A stretch of DNA of 64,000 bases from Paludibacteraceae bacterium (lineage in GTDB: Bacteria > Bacteroidota > Bacteroidia > Bacteroidales > Paludibacteraceae), in contig JAFPYI010000016.1 of NCBI GenBank assembly GCA_017412245.1, positions 1 through 64,000 of the forward strand, given 5' to 3'. Made by a program: the position numbers and the translations under genes. The notes beneath the pieces are model-generated. The model was given only the letters and a program-made list of their open reading frames with translations, had not been told where the DNA came from and searched no databases. This document shows, one piece after another, positions 17,344 to 26,897 of the stretch. Positions within the stretch are counted from its first letter, which is position 1, and each line of letters starts with the position of its first letter.

Positions 17344-18355
17344 TTGGAGTACATTAGGATTTCATTATACTGAGCCGGATTATATTGTTCGGGCAGCTTG
17401 TCATGACGGCGTGTGGGAAGAACCCTATGCCACCAAAGACAAATATTTGCATCTGCATGTATCTGCTACTTGTCTGCAATACGGACAAGAGGCCTTTGAA
17501 GGATTGAAGGCTTTTCGTGGTGTGGACGGCAAGATCAGAATCTTCCGCTGGAGAGAAAACGCACGACGCATGGCCAGAAGTGCAGAAGGATTATATATGA
17601 CGCCTGTTCCGGAAGAGTTGTTCGGCAAAGCCATATATCTGGCGCTGGAGAAGAATATCGATTTTCTGCCGCCTTACGGCACAGGAGCTACACTGTATTT
17701 CCGTCCGTTGCTGATTGGTACCACTCCGCGATTAGGCGTTGGTCCGGGACGAGACTTCGAGTTTATTGTTATCCCTTCGCCGATTGGTCCTTACTATCCG
17801 GGTAAATTCCATTGCACGACTTTTATCGTCAATAGACATGTGGACCGAGCAGCACCATTCGGAACCGGTCATTTCAAGGTGGGAGGAAACTATGCTTCTT
17901 CTTTCCGTGCCACCGAACCTGCGCATGCACAAGGAATGGATTGTTTGTTCCTCGATGCCAAGTATCATCGGTATATTGATGAATGCAGCGCGGCGAATTT
18001 TATTGGCATCAAAGAGCAAGACGGCCAGATTGAATACCTGACTCCACGAAGTAGTGCTATATTGCCGAGTATCACGAATAACAGTCTGATGACTCTGGCT
18101 CGTGACAAAGGTTACAAAGTGACACGGAGACATATTCGATTGGAAGAATTGGCCGAGATGCAGGAAGCCGCAGCTTGTGGCACAGCCTGCGTGATTAGTC
18201 CGATTGACAAAGTGATTGACGCGGAAAAAGACAAGACGTATTCTTTCGGCAAAGAACCGGGGCCGGTGTTGACGGATTTGTATCATGCGCTGAAAGATAT
18301 TCAGTACGGACGAGCAGAAGACAAGCACCATTGGTGTGAAGTAATTGAAAAATAA
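17330..18355 (+). CDS. ilvE: Branched-chain amino acid aminotransferase
   Basis: IlvE is a fold-type IV PLP enzyme that performs the last transamination of valine, leucine and isoleucine synthesis. The PLP Lys is K183 in HFKVGGNYAS, and the signature YIDECSAANFIGIK is present. The N-terminal LQYGQEAFEGLKAFRG substrate loop is normal. Length (341) matches family members. It overlaps the WbqC-like gene by 14 bases, which suggests the lepB-wbqC-ilvE genes are co-transcribed. Confidence 0.94.
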   Translation: MKNIDWSTLGFHYTEPDYIVRAACHDGVWEEPYATKDKYLHLHVSATCLQYGQEAFEGLKAFRGVDGKIRIFRWRENARRMARSAEGLYMTPVPEELFGKAIYLALEKNIDFLPPYGTGATLYFRPLLIGTTPRLGVGPGRDFEFIVIPSPIGPYYPGKFHCTTFIVNRHVDRAAPFGTGHFKVGGNYASSFRATEPAHAQGMDCLFLDAKYHRYIDECSAANFIGIKEQDGQIEYLTPRSSAILPSITNNSLMTLARDKGYKVTRRHIRLEELAEMQEAAACGTACVISPIDKVIDAEKDKTYSFGKEPGPVLTDLYHALKDIQYGRAEDKHHWCEVIEK

Positions 18356-18405
18356 TCGGCATCTGAGCCGCATATAGTAATATCGGAAGTAGAACGAGAC
18401 TATAA

Positions 18406-18460
18406 CGTATCCCGGTGCACCCTATATATATTATATATATAATATATATTCCGTGATTTT
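18406..18460 (+). repeat. Dispersed AT-palindromic element, copy 1
   Basis: The element reads CGTATCCCGGTGCACCCTAT, then an alternating TA palindrome, then CCGTGATTTTT. A diverged copy in the opposite orientation lies at about 58219-58266. Here it sits 37 bases upstream of the POT transporter start, so it might act as a regulatory site. Confidence 0.6.
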
Positions 18461-18496
18461 TAAGAACTGAACAAATAACAAATAATAAATCAACTT

Positions 18497-20035
18497 ATGT
18501 TTTCAAATCAACCCAAAGGATTGTTCGCATTGGCACTTGCCAACACAGGCGAGCGTTTCGGCTACTACACGATGTTAGCCGTATTTGCACTTTTCCTGCG
18601 TGCTAATTTTGGTTTAGCGCCGGGAACAGCAGGTTTAATCTACTCTTCTTTCCTCGGTTTAGTCTATTTTCTGCCGTTGGTAGGTGGTATCTTAGCCGAC
18701 AAAATCGGTTACGGCAAATGTGTGACGATTGGTATTATCGTCATGTTCATCGGTTATCTGTTGTTAGCTATTCCGTTAGGAGGCATTGACAACGGCGCCA
18801 TTGCTTTACCAATGACAGCTATGTTTGCTGCGCTGGTTCTGATCAGTTTCGGTACAGGTTTATTCAAAGGTAACTTGCAAGTGATGGTCGGCAATCTGTA
18901 CGATGATCCCAAATACGCAGACCGTCGTGACGCAGCTTTCTCACTTTTCTATATGGCAATTAATATCGGTGCAATGTTTGCTCCGACAGCAGCCGTAAAA
19001 ATCATGGCTTGGGCACAAGAGTCACTCGGATACAGCGTGAATGACAGTTATCATTTCGCCTTCATGGTTGCTTGCGCTTCGTTGGTATTCAGTATTGCTA
19101 TTTACTACGCTTGCCGTCCTTGGTTCAAGCATGTAGAGCACACCGCTAAACAAGCAGCTGCTGCCGGACAACAAGTAGAACAACTCACTCCGGAGCAGAC
19201 CAAGAAAAGAATTATCGCGTTATGTCTGGTTTTCACCGTTGTGCTGTTCTTCTGGATGGCCTTCCACCAAAACGGTTTGACGCTGACTTATTTTGCCAAT
19301 GAGTTTGTCGCTCCTGCAGTACATGGCGTTCAGACGATGGCATTTGATATCATCAATCTGGTAATGGTAGCTATTTTGGTGTACGCTTTATTCGGCATCT
19401 TCGGAGAAGGCAGTCGCAAAGCAAAAACCATCTGGAGCTGCATCGGTATTGTAGCCATCGCCGTATTAGCATACAAATATCTCAATCATCCTGCAGAATT
19501 GGCCATTGCCGCACCAATCTTCCAGCAGTTCAACCCATTCTATGTAGTAGCTTTGACTCCTATTAGTTTGGCTATTTTCGGTGCATTGGCAAAACGCAAG
19601 AAAGAACCGTCTGCACCTCGTAAGATTGCTTACGGTATGGTGGTAGCCGCTGCAGCATATGTATTTATGGCACTTTGTTCCGTCAAACTGCTTTCGCCGA
19701 GTGCACAAGAGTTAGCACGCGTCAGTGGAGACGCTACGTTTGCAAATGCAAATGTGCTGATTATCACCTATCTGATTCTGACCTTCGGAGAGTTATTGCT
19801 CAGCCCGATGGGAATCTCGTTTGTCAGCAAAGTTGCACCTCCTCAGTATAAAGGAGCCATGATGGGATTATGGTTCGTGGCTACTGCATTAGGAAATATG
19901 CTTGTTTCCGTAGGTGGATTCCTCTGGGGTTCATTGCCACTTTGGTTGGTATGGAGCGTCTTTGTAGGCGTTTGCCTCATTGCGGCAATCTTCATGTTCT
20001 CTATCATGAACAAATTAGAGGATGCAACCAAATAA
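18497..20035 (+). CDS. POT/PTR2-family peptide transporter
   Basis: This 512-residue inner-membrane protein has many hydrophobic helices and the PTR2 signature region NTGERFGYYTMLAVFALFLR near the N-terminus and FYMAINIGAMFAP in helix 5. POT carriers couple proton influx to uptake of di- and tripeptides, which fits a secreted-protease lifestyle. Upstream is a 141-base gap containing the dispersed palindromic element. It lies 30 bases before the next gene. Confidence 0.9.
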   Translation: MFSNQPKGLFALALANTGERFGYYTMLAVFALFLRANFGLAPGTAGLIYSSFLGLVYFLPLVGGILADKIGYGKCVTIGIIVMFIGYLLLAIPLGGIDNGAIALPMTAMFAALVLISFGTGLFKGNLQVMVGNLYDDPKYADRRDAAFSLFYMAINIGAMFAPTAAVKIMAWAQESLGYSVNDSYHFAFMVACASLVFSIAIYYACRPWFKHVEHTAKQAAAAGQQVEQLTPEQTKKRIIALCLVFTVVLFFWMAFHQNGLTLTYFANEFVAPAVHGVQTMAFDIINLVMVAILVYALFGIFGEGSRKAKTIWSCIGIVAIAVLAYKYLNHPAELAIAAPIFQQFNPFYVVALTPISLAIFGALAKRKKEPSAPRKIAYGMVVAAAAYVFMALCSVKLLSPSAQELARVSGDATFANANVLIITYLILTFGELLLSPMGISFVSKVAPPQYKGAMMGLWFVATALGNMLVSVGGFLWGSLPLWLVWSVFVGVCLIAAIFMFSIMNKLEDATK

Positions 20036-20065
20036 TACAACACAGACAGACAAAAATCAAAAGCA

Positions 20066-20716
20066 ATGCAAGAAATCATTAAATATTTTGAAAATTTAGA
20101 GTCTCAGATAGCCGCAGCAAATGCTAAACTGGCAGAACAAGAAGCACGCATAGCGGCATTAGAGCAAACGTTGAAAGAGAAAGATGCACAAATCAGTGCA
20201 TTGGAGCAAAAAGTCAACAATGTAGAACATACTCTGAGCGAGATAGAGATTATCGAGGAGATTGAGGAAGTGGAAGAAACTCCTGCTCCTGCGCAAGAGA
20301 AAGAACCGGAGCCCGTTCAAGAACAGATTATTGAACCGGAGCCTGTCGCAGAGCCGGAACCTGAGATTCCTTTGGCACCGGAACCTGTCGCAGAGCCGGA
20401 GCCTGTTGTTGAACCTGAAAAAGCAGCGGTCGTAGAAGAACCTGCTCCTGCAAAAGAGACAGCTTCTCCTAATGCAGCTATTTACGGCAAGGCAGTTGAT
20501 GACATCCGTCAGGCTATTTCGTTAGGCGACCGTTTTCTGTATCAACGTGAGTTATTCAATCAGAACGCAGAACTGATGCAACGCACACTCAATGACATCA
20601 ATGCGCTCAGTTCTTTTGATGAGGCGGTGGCGTATGTCAATTCTCATTTCCAATGGGATACAGAAAGTAACACCTATCAACAGTTCCTTGTAACCCTGCA
20701 CAGACGTTTCGGATAA
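20066..20716 (+). CDS. Coiled-coil protein with Pro/Glu-rich linker, Bacteroidota-conserved
   Basis: The 216-residue protein has no signal peptide. Residues 1-65 form a coiled coil (IAAANAKLAEQEARIAALEQ), residues about 75-140 are repeats of EPVAEPEPE, and the C-terminal 75 residues (DDIRQAISLGDRFLYQREL, FDEAVAYVNSHFQWDTES, FLVTLHRRFG) form a compact domain commonly seen in Bacteroidota proteins of unknown function. The stop is immediately followed by the rsmI ATG. No enzymatic role can be assigned. Confidence 0.7.
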   Translation: MQEIIKYFENLESQIAAANAKLAEQEARIAALEQTLKEKDAQISALEQKVNNVEHTLSEIEIIEEIEEVEETPAPAQEKEPEPVQEQIIEPEPVAEPEPEIPLAPEPVAEPEPVVEPEKAAVVEEPAPAKETASPNAAIYGKAVDDIRQAISLGDRFLYQRELFNQNAELMQRTLNDINALSSFDEAVAYVNSHFQWDTESNTYQQFLVTLHRRFG

Positions 20717-21382
20717 ATGCTATATATTGTTCCAACACCGGTCGGCAATCTGCAAGATATGACGTTTCGCGCCATTGAGGTGCTGCGGTCTGTAGATTTG
20801 ATTTTAGCGGAAGACACACGCACCAGTGGTGTGTTGCTGCAACATTTTGATATCCACACGCCGCTCAAGAGTCATCATAAATTCAATGAGCACGAGACGA
20901 CAGCAGATATTGTGGAACGTCTGAAGGCAGGCGCCAATATTGCATTGATTTCGGACGCAGGAACTCCAGCTATCAGCGACCCCGGATTCTTCTTGGTCCG
21001 TGCTGCTGCAGAAGCCGAAATTGAGATACAATGTCTTCCGGGTGCTACAGCTTTTGTGCCGGCATTGGTAGATAGCGGACTACCGAATAATCACTTCTAT
21101 TTCGAAGGTTTCTTACCGCAAAAGAAAGGCAGACAGACCAGATTGCAATATCTGGCTACGCTGGACGAGACATTTATCATCTATGAATCGCCCTTCCGGT
21201 TGGTAAAGACATTGGAACAATTAGCCGCCGTTTGCGGAGAAGAAAGACAAGTCAGTGTGACGAGGGAGATCAGCAAAGTGCATGAAGAAACCGTTCGTGG
21301 CACATTGGCAGAAGTAATAACGCATTTCAAAGAGAAAGCGCCAAAAGGCGAAATCGTCATCTGCGTAGCAGGAAAAGAATAA
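20717..21382 (+). CDS. rsmI: 16S rRNA (cytidine-1402 2'-O) methyltransferase
   Basis: RsmI methylates the ribose of C1402 in 16S rRNA, next to the P site. The tetrapyrrole-methylase fold is clear: LYIVPTPVGNLQDMTFRAIE at the start, LAEDTRTSG, ALISDAGTPAISDPG (SAM site) and YFEGFLPQKKGRQTRL. At 221 residues it is the short, normal Bacteroidota form without the C-terminal extension. It begins directly after the upstream stop. Confidence 0.95.
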   Translation: MLYIVPTPVGNLQDMTFRAIEVLRSVDLILAEDTRTSGVLLQHFDIHTPLKSHHKFNEHETTADIVERLKAGANIALISDAGTPAISDPGFFLVRAAAEAEIEIQCLPGATAFVPALVDSGLPNNHFYFEGFLPQKKGRQTRLQYLATLDETFIIYESPFRLVKTLEQLAAVCGEERQVSVTREISKVHEETVRGTLAEVITHFKEKAPKGEIVICVAGKE

Positions 21383-21389
21383 ATCGTAC

Positions 21390-22856
21390 ATGGGAAATGA
21401 CAAAATGGTAAATAGCTCGATGAAATCCTTGGCGAAGGACACCGCCATTTATGGTCTGAGTTCGATAATAGGTAAGTTTCTGAACTACCTGCTCGTACCA
21501 CTTTATACGTACGCGTTAGCGCGCACGGCAGATTATGGTATTGTGACGAATATCTACGCTTGGACGGCTCTGCTGCTGGTCATTCTGACGTATGGCATGG
21601 AGACGGGCTTCTTCCGTTTCGCCAACCATGAGGATTACGACCCGCGGACCGTCTATAAGACCTCATTCATTACCTTATTATGCACCAGCGCATTGTTCAC
21701 TATGCTGGTCATCATCTTCCATCAGCCCTTGGCGAATGTCCTGGGCTATCCCGATCATTCGGAGTTTGTGGAGATGATGTTCGCGACGGTAGCTATCGAT
21801 GCGTTTGCGTGCATCCCGTTTGCCTATCTGCGGTATCAGAAACGGCCGATAGTTTTTGCGGCACTCAAGTTGCTGTTTGTCATTCTCAATATCGCGTTCA
21901 ATATCCTTTTTTTGGTCATATTGGGCAAGAACGATGTGTTCTATGTCTTCCTCAGTAATATCCTTGCGACGACTATCCAAACTCTTTGTCTGCTGCCGTT
22001 AACCCTACCGAAAGGCGGACAATTCAGCGTGCCGGTATTAAAAGAGATGTTGCGCTATTCGTTGCCGCTGTTGATTTTGGGTGTAGCGGGAATTATGAAT
22101 CAAACGCTTGACAGAATTTTATTCCCTTATCTCTATACAGGAGCAGACGCACAAGCACAACTCGGTATCTACGGAGCATGCTTTAAGGTAGCGATGGTAA
22201 TGATGATGTTTACACAAGCATTCCGTTATGCCTATGAACCGTTCGTCTTTGCCAAGCATAAAGACCGACAATCCGTAGAAGCATACGCTGATGCCATGAA
22301 ATATTATATCATCTTCTCGTACTTGATACTGCTGCTCGTTATCTTCTATTTGGATATCTTCCGATATATTATCTCGAGTGCCTATTGGGACGGATTGAAG
22401 ATTGTGCCGGTTGTGCTGTGGACCTATGTTTTCCAGGGTATTTATTTCAATCTCAGTTTCTGGTACAAACTGACGGATGAGACTAAATGGGGCGCATATT
22501 TCTCGTTGATAGGATTGGTCATCACGTTAGTGCTGCAGATTGTCGGCGTGCCGATTATCGGTTATTGGGCAAGTTGCGGAAGTAGTTTAGTTTGCTATTT
22601 CTGTATTATGCTTCTGTCGTATTTCATCGGTCAAAAGAAAGCACCGATTCCTTACGACCTGCGGAGCATCGGTCTATACACATTGCTGACTGTAGTGTTA
22701 TTAGGTGTATATTATGCCATCCGCATCCAGACGCATTGGAACATGTGGATATTGATGGCTATCGGAACAGTGCTTTTAGGCATTTATTTATTCGTTTTGA
22801 CGAGAAAAGATTTTCCGCTATCCGGTCTACCGGTAGTCGGCAAATACTTCAAATGA
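21390..22856 (+). CDS. Polysaccharide flippase (Wzx/MATE-like)
   Basis: An integral membrane protein of up to 488 residues with about 14 hydrophobic helices and the family opening SLAKDTAIYGLSSIIGKFLN. Members flip undecaprenyl-linked saccharides or act as lipid II/polysaccharide exporters. The start is uncertain: ATG 21390 gives ten extra residues in repeat-like DNA, while ATG 21420 (MKSLAKDT) fits relatives better. A second protein of the same superfamily is at 25383. It follows rsmI by seven bases. Confidence 0.85.
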   Translation: MGNDKMVNSSMKSLAKDTAIYGLSSIIGKFLNYLLVPLYTYALARTADYGIVTNIYAWTALLLVILTYGMETGFFRFANHEDYDPRTVYKTSFITLLCTSALFTMLVIIFHQPLANVLGYPDHSEFVEMMFATVAIDAFACIPFAYLRYQKRPIVFAALKLLFVILNIAFNILFLVILGKNDVFYVFLSNILATTIQTLCLLPLTLPKGGQFSVPVLKEMLRYSLPLLILGVAGIMNQTLDRILFPYLYTGADAQAQLGIYGACFKVAMVMMMFTQAFRYAYEPFVFAKHKDRQSVEAYADAMKYYIIFSYLILLLVIFYLDIFRYIISSAYWDGLKIVPVVLWTYVFQGIYFNLSFWYKLTDETKWGAYFSLIGLVITLVLQIVGVPIIGYWASCGSSLVCYFCIMLLSYFIGQKKAPIPYDLRSIGLYTLLTVVLLGVYYAIRIQTHWNMWILMAIGTVLLGIYLFVLTRKDFPLSGLPVVGKYFK

Positions 22857-22890
22857 ACAAATGGTAAATGATTAAATCATAAATCGTTTT

Positions 22891-23511
22891 ATGTTTTCAG
22901 GAATAGTAGAAACAATGGCTCAGGTTGTTAAGATTGAGACTGAGCAAACCAATAAACATTTCACGCTTCGCAATCCATTCGGCGAGCCTTTGTCGATAGA
23001 TCAGTCTATCGCTCATAACGGAGTGTGTCTGACGGTGGTGAAGATTGAAGGAGATCTCTATACCGTGACAGCGATGCAAGAGACACTTCGTTTGACCAAT
23101 CTGGATGTGTTGAAAGAAGGCGATTGGGTGAATGTAGAGCGCTCAATGATGATGGGTTCGCGTTTGGACGGACATATAGTACAAGGTCATGTAGATCAAA
23201 CGGCTCGTTGTATTGAGGTAAAAGAGACAGAAGGCAGTTGGTACTACCGTTTTGAATACGCTTCCGACCGTTCGATGATTGAACGCGGATATTTCTGCGT
23301 GGACAAAGGATCGGTTTGCATCAATGGCGTGAGTCTGACGGTTTGTGAACCGGAGATTCAAAAAGACAAAGGATGGGTGTCTGTTTGTATCATTCCTTAT
23401 ACCCACGAAAACACCAATTTCAAATATATACAAAAAGGCACTATCGTCAATCTCGAGTTTGATATCTTAGGAAAATATTTAAGTCGTTATGCTGCGATAT
23501 TGAAAAATTAA
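22891..23511 (+). CDS. ribE: Riboflavin synthase alpha subunit
   Basis: RibE dismutates two 6,7-dimethyl-8-ribityllumazine molecules into riboflavin. The 206-residue product has the two lumazine-binding repeats, beginning MFSGIVETMAQV and containing GVCLTVV with VNVERSMM in repeat one and SDRSMIERGYF with GVSLTV in repeat two. The length is normal. No FMN riboswitch is visible in the 34 bases upstream, and no other rib genes are adjacent. Confidence 0.95.
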   Translation: MFSGIVETMAQVVKIETEQTNKHFTLRNPFGEPLSIDQSIAHNGVCLTVVKIEGDLYTVTAMQETLRLTNLDVLKEGDWVNVERSMMMGSRLDGHIVQGHVDQTARCIEVKETEGSWYYRFEYASDRSMIERGYFCVDKGSVCINGVSLTVCEPEIQKDKGWVSVCIIPYTHENTNFKYIQKGTIVNLEFDILGKYLSRYAAILKN

Positions 23512-23523
23512 AAATCCATTAAT

Positions 23524-24039
23524 ATGAACAAAAACAGTTTATCGTTTCAATTGGGAACATCCGTAGCACAGTATCTGATGCAATACGGAGAGAAAGAACT
23601 CAATTATGAAGAGTTCAAAGCAGGTATTGATTTTGTAATGAATATGTCTGCTAAAGCTAAAGAGGAAGGCGAGAAATTCCTCGCAGAGAATGCTAAACGT
23701 GAAGGTGTAAAGACTACAGCCAGCGGATTGCAATACGAGGTATTGGAAGCTACTTTGGGTCAAAAACCGAAAGCAACAGACAGCGTCAAGGTACATTATG
23801 AAGGCACATTGATTGACGGAACAGTCTTCGACAGCAGTTACAAACGCGGAGAACCTATCTCTTTCCCGCTTAGCGGTGTGATTAAAGGTTGGACGGAAGG
23901 ATTGCAACTGATGTCTATCGGTTCGAAATTCAAATTCTTCATCCCTTATCAATTAGCGTATGGCGAACACGGAGCAGGTGCTTCTATTCCTCCTTATGCA
24001 GCATTGATTTTCACGGTAGAATTATTAGGCATAGAATAA
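23524..24039 (+). CDS. FKBP-type peptidyl-prolyl isomerase, cytosolic form
   Basis: The 171-residue protein has a short helical N-domain ([20 protein letters not shown]) and a complete FKBP domain: [55 protein letters not shown]. It catalyses cis-trans isomerisation of prolyl bonds. No signal peptide is present. The FKBP domain is nearly identical to that of the next gene, with closely matching DNA around GACGGAACAGTCTTCGACAG, so the two arose by recent tandem duplication. Confidence 0.92.
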   Translation: MNKNSLSFQLGTSVAQYLMQYGEKELNYEEFKAGIDFVMNMSAKAKEEGEKFLAENAKREGVKTTASGLQYEVLEATLGQKPKATDSVKVHYEGTLIDGTVFDSSYKRGEPISFPLSGVIKGWTEGLQLMSIGSKFKFFIPYQLAYGEHGAGASIPPYAALIFTVELLGIE

Positions 24040-24054
24040 GGTCAAGACTACCTT

Positions 24055-24074
24055 AAAACCACGTTAAAACCCCG
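24055..24074. repeat. AAAACCACG repeat, copy 2
   Basis: Two variants of the AAAACC unit (AAAACCACG and TTAAAACCCCG) lie between the two FKBP genes and resemble the block at 15397-15436. Confidence 0.5.
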
Positions 24075-24117
24075 ATTAGGTCAACCCAAAAATAAATTAA
24101 CTAATATAACAAAAACA

Positions 24118-25362
24118 ATGAAAAAATTAAGTATTATTTTGCTGGCCGCAATGGCAATGATTTCCTGCGGTAACAGTTACAAACCTCATGAGGTTGTATT
24201 GAGCAATGAGACCGATTCTGTAAACTACGGCGTAGGTCTTATCAACGGTTTACAAATCAAACAGTATTATCTGCGTAACGACAGCAGCGATGAAGCCGTA
24301 GCAGAGTTTATTGACGCTTTGGAAGAAGCTTATGCAGGCAAAGCAGAAGAGCTGAGCGATTTTGCAGAAGCAGGTCATAACTTCGGCGTGCAACTGAAGA
24401 GTATGGAGACCAACGGTTTGGCAGAGAACAAATCATGGACAGTCAATGAAAAAATGCTCTTGCAAGGTTTGGTAAACGGTCTTTGCGAAGACTCTACTGT
24501 CATGAATGAGAAAGATGCAGAAGACTTCTTTATGAAAGCCTATCAGTCTCAAAAGGAAATGGAAGCAGGCAAATTAGTGACTGCTAAATGTCCGAAAGAT
24601 GCTAAGACGATTGAGTTGAAGAATTTCAGCGACTCTCTTAACTTCGCATTCGGTTTGTTGAACGGTTCACAGGTTCGCAAATATGTGTTGGTAGAAGACA
24701 CTTTGGGTGACGGCGTAGATGAGTTTATCAAATATGTCAACAAAGGTTTGAAAGAGAATATCCGCAACCCGCGTATTGTTGCTTTCGGAAAGAACGTAGG
24801 TAACGCCATTCGCGAGCAAGAGCCTGTTGGTTTACTCGGCATCAGCGGTTTGGAGACTAACTTCGATTTGATCAAACAAGGTTTCATCAACGGCCTTTAC
24901 AACTATACCGAGCAAATGGATTTGCAATCCGCAGGTGCATATGTGGACGGCGTTGTAAACCGCATGAAATACGGTGAGGCAAAAGCAGCAGGAGAGAAAT
25001 TCCTTGAGGAGAACAAACTGCGCGACGGAGTAAAAGTGACCGAGAGCGGTTTGCAATACGAGGTTTTGAAAGAAGGCAAAGGTGCAAAACCGACCGCTGA
25101 GAGCACCGTTAAAGTTCATTACGAAGGAACACTGATTGACGGAACAGTCTTCGACAGCAGTTATCAACGCGGAGAACCTATTGAGTTTGCTCTCAATGGT
25201 GTTATCAAGGGTTGGACAGAAGGTCTGCAACTGATGTCTGTAGGTTCTAAATACAAACTGTATATTCCTTACGATCTCGGTTACGGAGATCGTGGCGCAG
25301 GTCAACAGATTCCTCCATTTGCTACTTTAATCTTCACGGTTGAGTTGCTCGAAATCAAATAA
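24118..25362 (+). CDS. FKBP-type peptidyl-prolyl isomerase lipoprotein with duplicated N-domain
   Basis: The 414-residue lipoprotein (lipobox AMAMISCGN) would be periplasmic. It has two tandem FkpA-N-like dimerisation segments, DSVNYGVGLINGLQIKQYYL to LLQGLVNGL and DSLNFAFGLLNGSQVRKYVL to LIKQGFINGL, followed by a third helical stretch and a full FKBP domain ([56 protein letters not shown]). The domain almost matches that of the upstream gene. It probably folds exported proteins; the duplicated N-domain is unusual for FkpA/Mip-type proteins. Confidence 0.9.
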   Translation: MKKLSIILLAAMAMISCGNSYKPHEVVLSNETDSVNYGVGLINGLQIKQYYLRNDSSDEAVAEFIDALEEAYAGKAEELSDFAEAGHNFGVQLKSMETNGLAENKSWTVNEKMLLQGLVNGLCEDSTVMNEKDAEDFFMKAYQSQKEMEAGKLVTAKCPKDAKTIELKNFSDSLNFAFGLLNGSQVRKYVLVEDTLGDGVDEFIKYVNKGLKENIRNPRIVAFGKNVGNAIREQEPVGLLGISGLETNFDLIKQGFINGLYNYTEQMDLQSAGAYVDGVVNRMKYGEAKAAGEKFLEENKLRDGVKVTESGLQYEVLKEGKGAKPTAESTVKVHYEGTLIDGTVFDSSYQRGEPIEFALNGVIKGWTEGLQLMSVGSKYKLYIPYDLGYGDRGAGQQIPPFATLIFTVELLEIK

Positions 25363-25382
25363 ATCACTTAGTTCAGAGAACT

Positions 25383-26897
25383 ATGGGCGTTATCGCTAAG
25401 CAGTCAGTTCGTGGTACGATAGTTACCTATCTTGGCATTGCCGTTGGCATTGTCACCACGTTCTTTGTGTTAACCCGTTTCCTCACAGCCGAGGAAATCG
25501 GGTTAGCACGAGTGCTTATTGATGCCTCGACACTCTTTATCGGTTTGGCGCAATTGGGAACGAGTAGTAGCATCATTCGTTTCTACCCGTATTTCTCTTC
25601 CACAACGGGGAACGATAATTTCAAAGGCAACGACCATGGTTTCTTCTTCTGGTCCATAGTTGTTCCGTTTATCGGTTTCGTCATTTTTGCACTCATCTAT
25701 TGGGCTTGTCGTGTTCCGCTTGGAGCATGGTTTGGTGATAAATCGCCGCTCTTTGTGCAGTACTATTATTTCGTTATACCGATAGCGTTCTTCATGCTTT
25801 ACCAGACGATTTTTGAGACCACCTCCAATGTGCTGATGCATATTGTTCTGCCGCGTGCTGTTCGGGAACTGATTGTACGCGTCGGTTTACTGGCGCTGTA
25901 TCTGTTGTATGCGTTCAAGGTACTCTCGCTGGATGGTTTCGTTATCGGTCTGTGCGTCAATTACGGAATAGCAGCATTGATTAACCTCTGTTATTTCTTT
26001 GCGCTGCAACCTATCAGTTTGCGCCCCGATTGGCAGTTCTTGCGTGAGAACAAATCGTTGGTACGGCGGTATTTAGTGTACACCGGTTTTCTTATTGTTT
26101 CCGCCGCGACAACTATTTTAGCACCTACTCTCTCTTCTTTCTTTGTCACGGCAAAAATGGGTTTGGACAGTACAGGTGTCTTTGCTATTGCAACCTATAT
26201 GGCTGTGATGGTCAGTGTTCCTTACCGCTCTGTGACAGCTATTGCTTCGCCGCAACTGGCACATGCTATCAAAGAGCAGAACAGAGAAGAATGCTCGCTG
26301 CTCATTCGTCAGGTAACCCGAAACCTGTTGCTGATTGGCGGATTTATCTTGCTGTTGATTTGGTTTAACATCGACTTGATTTTCCATATTCTGCCCAATG
26401 GCGCTACTTATGCCACGGCAAAGAATGTGGTACTTATCTTGGGTGTGAGTCAATTGATTTTGGCTACATTCACTATTTGTCTCACGGCGCTTAATTACTC
26501 GCGTTTTTATGCGTTCAGTCTGCTCCTTTCACTGATTTTGACCGTGAGCGCTATATTGCTTAACAATTATTTGATACCTCTGTACGGAATGGAAGGAGCC
26601 GCCATGAGCAATCTGCTTTCGTATGGTTTGTATTTCGTACTGATTATCGCCACCGTTGTTCCGCTATGCAAAGTGAAGATTGTGGACAGGACTTGGTGGT
26701 GGGGACTCTTGTTGCTGATAGTCCTTTTCGGATTGAATACCCTTTGGCAGGCCTGTCTGCCGACATTAAATATATGGATTGATAGTCTTCTTCGCACGAT
26801 TGTTCTTCTCGGAGGCGGTGCATGGATAGTCTATCGCAGTCAGTTATCACCGGAAATAAATGCGTTACTTCATTCAGTTTTCATACGACGGAAGTAA
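25383..26897 (+). CDS. Polysaccharide flippase (oligosaccharide exporter family)
   Basis: This 504-residue integral membrane protein has about 14 hydrophobic helices and begins IAKQSVRGTIVTYLGIAVGI, the typical opening of Wzx-like flippases in Bacteroidota. It would move lipid-linked glycans across the inner membrane. No glycosyltransferase genes adjoin it. It follows the FKBP lipoprotein by 20 bases and overlaps truA by 38 bases. It is clearly divergent from the flippase at 21390, so the substrates probably differ. Confidence 0.86.
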   Translation: MGVIAKQSVRGTIVTYLGIAVGIVTTFFVLTRFLTAEEIGLARVLIDASTLFIGLAQLGTSSSIIRFYPYFSSTTGNDNFKGNDHGFFFWSIVVPFIGFVIFALIYWACRVPLGAWFGDKSPLFVQYYYFVIPIAFFMLYQTIFETTSNVLMHIVLPRAVRELIVRVGLLALYLLYAFKVLSLDGFVIGLCVNYGIAALINLCYFFALQPISLRPDWQFLRENKSLVRRYLVYTGFLIVSAATTILAPTLSSFFVTAKMGLDSTGVFAIATYMAVMVSVPYRSVTAIASPQLAHAIKEQNREECSLLIRQVTRNLLLIGGFILLLIWFNIDLIFHILPNGATYATAKNVVLILGVSQLILATFTICLTALNYSRFYAFSLLLSLILTVSAILLNNYLIPLYGMEGAAMSNLLSYGLYFVLIIATVVPLCKVKIVDRTWWWGLLLLIVLFGLNTLWQACLPTLNIWIDSLLRTIVLLGGGAWIVYRSQLSPEINALLHSVFIRRK

